In this document: positions 15,140 to 20,801 of the stretch, one piece after another
Position numbering within the stretch: position 1 is the stretch's first letter
Layout of the letters: each line of letters opens with the position of its first letter
Assembly (NCBI GenBank): GCA_027371515.1
Contig: DAHXMX010000003.1
Span: 1 to 20,801, forward strand
Length of the DNA: 20,801 nt
Origin: Neisseriaceae bacterium
Lineage (GTDB): Bacteria; Pseudomonadota; Gammaproteobacteria; Burkholderiales; UBA11063
Direction of reading: 5' to 3'
Program-made: the position numbers and the translations under genes
Notes under the pieces: model-generated
Told to the model about the DNA's origin: nothing
Seen by the model: the letters and a program-made list of their open reading frames with translations, nothing else
The model's database searches: none

Positions 15140-16696
15140 ATGAGCAGTAAGATTCTTATTCTTGATTTTGGCTCGCAATTTACTCAATTAATTGCTAGGC
15201 GGATTCGTGAATTAAATGTGTATTCTGAAATACGCTCTTCAGATATTACACTTGAAGAAATCAAACAATTTAAACCTAGTGGTATTATTTTATCAGGTGG
15301 ACCAAACTCAACTTATAACGAAGATAGCCCAACCATACCTAATGATATTTTCGAGCTTGGTATTCCAATTTTAGGTATATGCTATGGCATGCAAATTATG
15401 GCGCAATCATTAGGAGGCAAGGTTGAAAATAGCCAACATCGTGAATTTGGCTATGCAAGAATATATAATACTGAATCTAAATTATTAAATAGTATCATTA
15501 ATGGTACAGATAATACTGGCCCATATATGGAAGTATGGATGAGTCATGGCGATAAAGTAACCTCCATGCCTCAAGGATTTAAAGTAATTGCAAATAATCA
15601 AGTATGCCCTATTGCTGCAATGGCTAATGAAGATAAAAAACTTTATGGCGTACAATTTCATCCAGAAGTAACGCATACGACTAAAGGTCAAGAATTATTT
15701 AAACGTTTTATATTAGATATTTGTAAATGCGATCAGTCTTGGAATATGCCAAACTACGCAGAAACTGCAATTAATAAAATCAAAGAAATGGTTGGAAATG
15801 ATCGCGTTATTTTGGCATTATCTGGTGGTGTAGATAGTTCGGTTGCTGCTGTTTTGATTGACAAAGCAATAGGAGCAAATCTCACATGCATATTTGTAGA
15901 TAATGGACTATTGCGTTATCATGAAGCAGACCAAGTTATGGAAATGTATCATAAAAACATGGGGCTTAATATAATTAAAATTGATGCTAAAGATATGTTT
16001 TATCAAAAATTAGCAGGAGTTGTTGACCCAGAACAAAAGCGTAAAATCATTGGCAAGCTATTTGTTGAAATATTCCAGGCTGAAGCACTAAAAATAAAAG
16101 ATGCAAAATGGTTAGCACAGGGAACAATTTATCCAGATGTAATCGAATCAGCTGGTAGTAATAATAAAAAAGCCCATAACATTAAATCACACCATAACGT
16201 TGGCGGGCTTCCTCCTGATATGAATTTAAAACTATTAGAACCATTACGTGAACTTTTTAAAGATGAAGTACGCAATCTTGGGATTAATCTTGGATTACCA
16301 TCTAGTATGATTTATCGTCACCCATTCCCTGGCCCAGGTCTTGGGGTAAGAGTATTAGGTGAAATAAAACCTTTATACATTAAGTTACTGCAAAAAGCAG
16401 ATGCAATTTTTATTGAAGAATTACATAAACATAATATATACAATAAAATATCACAAGCATTTGCAGTATTTTTACCAATTAAAAGCGTCGGAGTAATGGG
16501 AGATGGGCGCACTTATGATTATGTTATTGCTCTACGCGCTGTTGAGACAACAGATTTTATGACAGCAAACGTAGCCAATTTACCATTTGAATTTATAACT
16601 ACAGTAGCTAATCGAATTATTAATGAGGTAAAAGGCATTAATCGTGTAGTATACGATATCTCAGGAAAACCACCATCTACAATTGAATGGGAATAA
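15140..16696 (+). CDS. guaA: GMP synthase (glutamine-hydrolysing)
   Basis: Converts XMP, glutamine and ATP to GMP. The 518 residues match the family (E. coli 525). The N-terminal class I glutamine amidotransferase has nucleophile Cys81 in GICYGMQ and the His174-X-Glu176 pair in QFHPEV. The ATP-pyrophosphatase PP-loop SGGVDSS lies at 228-234. The dimerisation domain contains RHPFPGPGLGVRVLGE and ends VVYDISGKPPSTIEWE, the canonical C-terminus. AAGGA lies about 8 nt before the ATG. The 57-bp gap to mrcA holds no obvious terminator, so read-through is likely. Confidence 0.99.
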   Translation: MSSKILILDFGSQFTQLIARRIRELNVYSEIRSSDITLEEIKQFKPSGIILSGGPNSTYNEDSPTIPNDIFELGIPILGICYGMQIMAQSLGGKVENSQHREFGYARIYNTESKLLNSIINGTDNTGPYMEVWMSHGDKVTSMPQGFKVIANNQVCPIAAMANEDKKLYGVQFHPEVTHTTKGQELFKRFILDICKCDQSWNMPNYAETAINKIKEMVGNDRVILALSGGVDSSVAAVLIDKAIGANLTCIFVDNGLLRYHEADQVMEMYHKNMGLNIIKIDAKDMFYQKLAGVVDPEQKRKIIGKLFVEIFQAEALKIKDAKWLAQGTIYPDVIESAGSNNKKAHNIKSHHNVGGLPPDMNLKLLEPLRELFKDEVRNLGINLGLPSSMIYRHPFPGPGLGVRVLGEIKPLYIKLLQKADAIFIEELHKHNIYNKISQAFAVFLPIKSVGVMGDGRTYDYVIALRAVETTDFMTANVANLPFEFITTVANRIINEVKGINRVVYDISGKPPSTIEWE

Positions 16697-16753
16697 AAAA
16701 ATAATTTATCTAATAGAATAACTTGATTAATATTTTTATAGGTATTACAAAAT

Positions 16754-19198
16754 ATGAGTAAAGCTCGCACTTTCAAAAAGAAAAAAACCAACTGGCTTCT
16801 ACGCTTAATCACATTTTGTATCGGTTTAATTATTGCTGGTGCTGCAATTGTTGCTATCATGGTAGTTATGATATATCCTAAATTACCAAGTATGGATGAT
16901 TTGCGCGATTATCAACCTAAACTACCATTACAAATATACTCAGCTGATGGTGTCTTAATTGGTCAGTTTGGGGAAGAACGTAGAATTTATTTAAGTTTTG
17001 AAAATACGCCTAAAATGTTAATCAATGCTATTTTATCTGCCGAAGATGAAAGATTTTTCCAGCATCATGGAATTGATTATTTAGGTATAGTACGCGCTTT
17101 ATTTTTAAATATAGTGTCAGGTCATAAGCAATCAGGTGCAAGTACTATAACAATGCAAGTAGCGCGTAATTTTTTCTTAAGTTCCAAAAAAACTTATGGA
17201 CGTAAATTAAATGAGGTATTGCTTGCAAATAAAATTGAAAATTCATTATCTAAAGAACAAATTCTAAGTTTATACATTAATCAAATCTATCTAGGTCAAA
17301 AAGCGTATGGATTTGCAGAAGCAGCGCTAACTTATTTTGGCAAACCAATTGATCAATTGTCTATAGCTCAATATGCGGTATTGGCAGGACTACCTAAAGC
17401 ACCATCAGCATATAACCCCATTGTTAACAAAAAACGCTCTCATCAACGTGAAATGTATGTACTAGGGCGTATGCTTAACAATGGGTATATTACACAGCAG
17501 CAATATGAAGATGCTATTCATCAAGATATACACTTAGTTAAGGGCACTAAACAAGATCCAACTGATGCAGGAGGTTATATTGCAGAAATGGTTCGTCAAA
17601 TGCTATATGATAAATATGGTGATAAAATATATAATGATGGTTATAAAGTAAATACCACTATCGATAGTAAAATGCAACTTGCTGCTTATAATTCACTACG
17701 TAATGGAATCATTCAATATGATATGAGTAAAGGTTATAATGGTCCTGAAGATTATATTAATATCGAAGATCTAAGCTCTGATGACTCAGATATAGAGCAA
17801 ACACTCTCACAAGCATTTGATAATCTAACTGATTTTGGAGATATTAAAGCAGCAATTGTGATTAAGAAATCTAATAATTCACTAACAGTGCGCATACGAG
17901 ATGGTAATGAATACACTTTTAGCGGCAATGAATTAAACTTTGTTAAAAAATATTTAACTAGCGGCGGCAAAAAAGAAATTAAAAAAGGTTCTGTAGTTAG
18001 AGTTCGTATTCAAAATGATGGCAAACCAATGTTAACGCAAATGCCGAAGGTTGAAGGCTCGATTGTTGCATTAGATCCAAATAATGGAGCAATTAAAGCT
18101 CTAGTAGGTGGATTTGATTTTACCAACAATAAATTTAATCATGTTACTCAAGCTAATCGCCAACCAGGCTCTGGATTCAAACCATTTATTTATTCAGCTG
18201 CTTTGGAGTACGGATTCACGCCAAATACAATTATTAGTGATTCAGAAATATGCTTTCCAAATGGTGGTGATAATAACGCTCAATGGTGTCCAAGAAATGA
18301 TGATGATAAATTCTTAGGTGACATATCAATGCGTCAAGCATTAACACTGTCTAGAAACGTAGTTACTGTTAAAATATTAAATCAAATATCTCCAGAATCT
18401 GCTATAAATTATATTACTAAATTTGGATTTAATAAAGATCAATTTCAACCATATCTTACTTTAGCATTAGGCGCAATCGAAGTAACACCGATGCAAATGG
18501 CTCAAGCTTATGGAGTATTTGCTAATGGTGGTTATTTAGTTGAACCATATTTAATCAAAAATATTACCGACAATGAAGGTCATATCCTTGCTCAGACGGA
18601 TCCTGTTGATATTCATAAATCAAATACAGTAATTGATCCTAGGAATGCTTATATTATGAATAGTATGCTACAAGATGTAGTGCGTTATGGTACTGGCGCA
18701 CGTGCATATCGTGAGTTACAAAGAAACGATATTGCCGGTAAGACTGGTACAACTACAGACGCTAAAGATGTTTGGTTTGATGGTTACACTCCAAATTTAG
18801 TAGCAATCACTTGGGTTGGTTACGATCAACCTAAAACACTTGGTTCACATGTATTTGGTGCAACTCTTGCATTACCAATTTGGATTGATTTTATGCGTGA
18901 TGCATTACGCAGTATTCCTGAAAAATCATTACCAATGCCTCCAGGTATTGATGTATTACATAATACAACTTGGAAAGGTAATGACGAATACATATACCAA
19001 GGATCAACTCCATTATCAGGTATGGATAAAGACACTTCGGTTAATGAATCTGAAGCAAATCAAAATAATAAAGATAATAATAAAGATAATAGCTCAGATA
19101 CATATAACGATGATCTTATAAATCAAATTGTCAATCAATCTGAACATCATGATAGTTCATCCACGTCGCATCTCAATTTAAATAACACACAAAACTAA
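16754..19198 (+). CDS. mrcA: Penicillin-binding protein 1A (bifunctional)
   Basis: Class A PBP that polymerises glycan strands and cross-links peptides in the periplasm. It has 814 residues. A basic cytoplasmic start and one membrane helix at about 14-40 are followed by the GT51 domain, with catalytic Glu97 in AEDERFFQHHG and SGASTITMQVARNFFLS. A PBP1A-type insert domain (about 310-430) precedes the transpeptidase. The transpeptidase has Ser473-X2-Lys476 in PGSGFKPF, SRN at 533-535 and KTGTT at 663-667. The last 50 or so residues are low-complexity, rich in Asn, Asp and Ser, and contain a tandem DNA repeat. The Shine-Dalgarno sequence is weak (AGG about 11 nt upstream). psd follows 19 bp downstream. 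Confidence 0.97.
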   Translation: MSKARTFKKKKTNWLLRLITFCIGLIIAGAAIVAIMVVMIYPKLPSMDDLRDYQPKLPLQIYSADGVLIGQFGEERRIYLSFENTPKMLINAILSAEDERFFQHHGIDYLGIVRALFLNIVSGHKQSGASTITMQVARNFFLSSKKTYGRKLNEVLLANKIENSLSKEQILSLYINQIYLGQKAYGFAEAALTYFGKPIDQLSIAQYAVLAGLPKAPSAYNPIVNKKRSHQREMYVLGRMLNNGYITQQQYEDAIHQDIHLVKGTKQDPTDAGGYIAEMVRQMLYDKYGDKIYNDGYKVNTTIDSKMQLAAYNSLRNGIIQYDMSKGYNGPEDYINIEDLSSDDSDIEQTLSQAFDNLTDFGDIKAAIVIKKSNNSLTVRIRDGNEYTFSGNELNFVKKYLTSGGKKEIKKGSVVRVRIQNDGKPMLTQMPKVEGSIVALDPNNGAIKALVGGFDFTNNKFNHVTQANRQPGSGFKPFIYSAALEYGFTPNTIISDSEICFPNGGDNNAQWCPRNDDDKFLGDISMRQALTLSRNVVTVKILNQISPESAINYITKFGFNKDQFQPYLTLALGAIEVTPMQMAQAYGVFANGGYLVEPYLIKNITDNEGHILAQTDPVDIHKSNTVIDPRNAYIMNSMLQDVVRYGTGARAYRELQRNDIAGKTGTTTDAKDVWFDGYTPNLVAITWVGYDQPKTLGSHVFGATLALPIWIDFMRDALRSIPEKSLPMPPGIDVLHNTTWKGNDEYIYQGSTPLSGMDKDTSVNESEANQNNKDNNKDNSSDTYNDDLINQIVNQSEHHDSSSTSHLNLNNTQN
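19064..19091 (+). repeat. 12-bp tandem repeat in the mrcA 3' end
   Basis: Two perfect head-to-tail copies of AATAATAAAGAT occupy 19064-19075 and 19076-19087, and AATA begins a third. They encode NNKD-NNKD in the Asn/Asp-rich PBP1A tail. The unit is a multiple of three, so copy-number change by slippage would keep the frame. Confidence 0.9.
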
Positions 19199-19217
19199 TT
19201 TTAAGAAAGAGCATTAT

Positions 19218-19865
19218 ATGAAATATTATCCTCATCCAATTTTAGCAAAAGAAGGCTGGCCTTTTATAATTATTAGTCTATTTATTTCACTTTTAATTTA
19301 TCATTTAAGTAATTTCTGGTTAGCATTACCCTTGTTTATTGTGTCAATCTTTATTATTCAATTTTTTCGTGATCCTAAGCGCGAAATACCATCACAACCA
19401 AATGTAGTTTTATCACCTGCAGATGGTAAAATTATTTGTATTGAAGAAACAGAAGATGTTTATCAAAATAACCGTGCTCTTAAAATAAGTGTATTTATGA
19501 ATGTATTTAATGTACATTCAAATCGCTGCCCTGTTGATGGAGAAGTTGTAGACTTACAATACTACTCGGGTAAATTTTTAAATGCAGATTTTGATAAAGC
19601 CTCAACTGAAAACGAGCGTAACGCAATGGTAATAAAATTGCCAACTGGGGATAAAATAACTGTTGTTCAAGTAGCTGGTTTAATAGCTCGTCGTATATTA
19701 TGTTATGTGCAAAAAGGCCAAACTTTGACACGTGGGCAAAGATATGGATTTATTCGTTTTGGCTCTCGTGTTGACATATATTTACCATTAGATGCTAAGC
19801 CATTAGTAACAATTGGACAAAAAGTATTTGCAACTGAAACTATTTTAGCTAAATTAGAAAGTTAA
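19218..19865 (+). CDS. psd: Phosphatidylserine decarboxylase proenzyme (short form)
   Basis: Pyruvoyl-dependent enzyme that converts phosphatidylserine to phosphatidylethanolamine at the inner membrane. The 215 residues make it the short single-domain form, not the E. coli type of about 320. The start MKYYPHPILAKEGWPF is family-typical. Hydrophobic segments at about 14-29 and 33-50 anchor it. Core motifs are SPADGKI (66-72), FMNVFNVHSNRCPVDGEV (about 93-110) and ENERNAM. The self-cleavage site is Gly182-Ser183 in RFGSRVD; the Ser becomes the pyruvoyl group. AAAGAG lies about 7 nt before the ATG. pssA, which makes its substrate, starts 4 bp after the stop. Confidence 0.96.
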   Translation: MKYYPHPILAKEGWPFIIISLFISLLIYHLSNFWLALPLFIVSIFIIQFFRDPKREIPSQPNVVLSPADGKIICIEETEDVYQNNRALKISVFMNVFNVHSNRCPVDGEVVDLQYYSGKFLNADFDKASTENERNAMVIKLPTGDKITVVQVAGLIARRILCYVQKGQTLTRGQRYGFIRFGSRVDIYLPLDAKPLVTIGQKVFATETILAKLES

Positions 19866-19869
19866 TATT

Positions 19870-20643
19870 ATGGATTTTAATAATCACAATACTCCTGTAG
19901 TAGCAAGAGTATCACCAATTTATATATTACCTAGCTTATTTACACTAGCAGCCATGTTTTGTGGATTTTATGCTATTATACAATCAATAGCAAATAATTT
20001 TATCTCTTCAGGAATTGCTATTTTTTTTGCTATGATTCTTGATAGTTTAGATGGACGTGTTGCAAGAATGACACATACATCATCTCCATTTGGAGCTGAA
20101 CTTGATAGCCTAGCTGATATGGTTAGCTTTGGTGTAGCACCAGCAGTTATAACATTTAATTGGGGACTTTATAAATATGGGAAAATAGGTTGGTTAATCG
20201 CTTTTATTTATTGTGCATGTGCAGGTCTTAGACTAGCTCGTTTCAATACTATGGCTGCTAGTCAAGATAAAAGGTATTTTATTGGTATTCCATCACCTGC
20301 GGCTGCTGCTTTAGTAGTAGGATTTATCTATATTTGTTCTGTATATAAATTTCATGGTGCAATTTATCATGTTTTGAATGCGATTATGACAGTAGTTGCA
20401 GCATTTACGATGGTAAGCAATGTTAAATTTTATAGTTTTAAAGAATTAAATTTTCAACATCGTGGAAAATTTAGAGTGTTATTAATTTTGTTACTTATTT
20501 TTGCCTTGCTTTTGATTTATCCAGATTTAGTTATTTATGGTTTTTTTGTTGTATATACTATTACCAGTTACATAATATTTTTATTTAGATTAAAAAGAAA
20601 AAGATCAAAACTTACCATAGTTAAATCAGATAATAATAACTAA
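19870..20643 (+). CDS. pssA: CDP-diacylglycerol-serine O-phosphatidyltransferase
   Basis: Integral membrane CDP-alcohol phosphotransferase that makes phosphatidylserine from CDP-diacylglycerol and serine, the substrate of the adjacent Psd. The 257 residues carry the family signature D61-G-X2-A65-R66-X8-G75-X3-D79-X3-D83 (DGRVAR...GAELDSLAD). About 6-8 hydrophobic segments are visible, and LPSLFTLAAMFCGFYAI near the N-terminus is typical of the Bacillus-type PssA also found in many proteobacteria. The C-terminus is basic (KRKRSK). It is the last gene of the plus-strand run and is followed directly by a strong terminator. Confidence 0.96.
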   Translation: MDFNNHNTPVVARVSPIYILPSLFTLAAMFCGFYAIIQSIANNFISSGIAIFFAMILDSLDGRVARMTHTSSPFGAELDSLADMVSFGVAPAVITFNWGLYKYGKIGWLIAFIYCACAGLRLARFNTMAASQDKRYFIGIPSPAAAALVVGFIYICSVYKFHGAIYHVLNAIMTVVAAFTMVSNVKFYSFKELNFQHRGKFRVLLILLLIFALLLIYPDLVIYGFFVVYTITSYIIFLFRLKRKRSKLTIVKSDNNN

Positions 20644-20650
20644 AATAAAT

Positions 20651-20685
20651 AAAAAAACCACTAAACTAAGTTTAGTGGTTTTTTT
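20651..20685. terminator. Strong intrinsic terminator after pssA, symmetrical
   Basis: A perfect 16-bp inverted repeat (20651-20666 with 20670-20685) has a 3-nt loop. The core is ACCACTAAAC paired with GTTTAGTGGT, flanked by an A-run on the left and a T-run on the right. It begins 8 bp after the pssA stop. Because both arms carry the A/T runs, it should also stop a transcript coming from the right on the minus strand. Confidence 0.92.
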
Positions 20686-20801
20686 AAAATTCAACATTTA
20701 TATCATATATTATATTTTACTTAAAAACGCCAATTCGGGATAAGGATCCAAGTTAAATAAAAAAGTCCATCAATGTGATGTTTTGATAGAATATAGTTTC
20801 A
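20686..20801. other. Right-edge stretch without a supportable gene
   Basis: These 116 AT-rich bases follow the terminator. All reading frames contain stops. On the minus strand, short open pieces end at the TAA near 20709-20712, but each is under about 30 codons, and no family is recognisable. The stretch could be an intergenic region or the end of a gene lying beyond the window. Confidence 0.4.

Noticed and set aside
16697..16753. Promoter or terminator in the guaA-mrcA gap
   Set aside because: A TTGATT is visible, but no -10 at a suitable distance would leave a workable leader, and there is no hairpin with a T-run.
16519..16860. 113-codon minus-strand frame spanning the guaA end and the mrcA start
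   Set aside because: It overlaps both conserved genes on the other strand and has no family features or Shine-Dalgarno sequence; treated as a shadow frame.
18816..19121. 101-codon plus-strand frame inside mrcA
   Set aside because: It lies in an alternative frame of the PBP1A transpeptidase domain, whose KTGTT motif and downstream sequence are clearly real.
20691..20790. Possible decayed gene end on the minus strand (short open pieces, one ending LDPYPELAFLSKI)
   Set aside because: The piece is open for only 18 codons after an in-frame stop, no protein family is recognisable, and the window ends before context is available.

Overview
The window is AT-rich chromosomal DNA (by eye about 30% GC) from a Gram-negative proteobacterium. 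Ubiquinone hydroxylases, periplasmic DsbC isomerases, an MltB-type transglycosylase, PBP1A and a gloB-yafS-rnhA neighbourhood all indicate Beta/Gammaproteobacteria. The short single-domain phosphatidylserine decarboxylase directly followed by pssA, and the AEGG motif in the UbiH-like protein, favour a low-GC betaproteobacterium. That placement is inference from remembered family traits, not a search result. Nineteen protein genes cover nearly everything; the largest non-coding stretch is about 160 bases. There is no tRNA, rRNA, CRISPR array, insertion sequence or phage gene that I can support.

Layout. (1) 1-1760, minus strand: the head of the division/cell-wall (dcw) cluster, mraZ-rsmH-ftsL. 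It is driven by a sigma70-like promoter overlaid with four 10-bp-spaced MraZ boxes. (2) 1772-7161, minus strand: a tight run gloB, yfcA, dnaB, nth and a stand-alone CphA-like Mur ligase, closed by an intrinsic terminator only about 11 bp before the mraZ promoter. (3) 7162-8303, plus strand: yafS-rnhA, divergent from gloB with no base between the two start codons. (4) 8310-14291, minus strand: two ubiquinone-type flavin hydroxylases, two dsbC paralogues (one a predicted lipoprotein), galE and mltB. (5) 14364-20685, plus strand: pyrH-guaA-mrcA-psd-pssA, closed by a strong terminator. The last 115 bases hold no supportable gene.

The genes serve core functions: division start-up, replication (dnaB), repair (nth, rnhA), methylglyoxal detoxification (gloB), ubiquinone synthesis, envelope disulphide isomerisation, peptidoglycan synthesis and trimming, nucleotide synthesis, and phosphatidylethanolamine synthesis (pssA then psd). 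I did not find a clearly new multi-gene system. The least understood gene is the CphA-like Mur ligase at 1825-3531, which lacks the ATP-grasp half of cyanophycin synthetase. The most informative regulatory element is the MraZ operator, which overlaps both the -10 box and the ribosome-binding region of mraZ.
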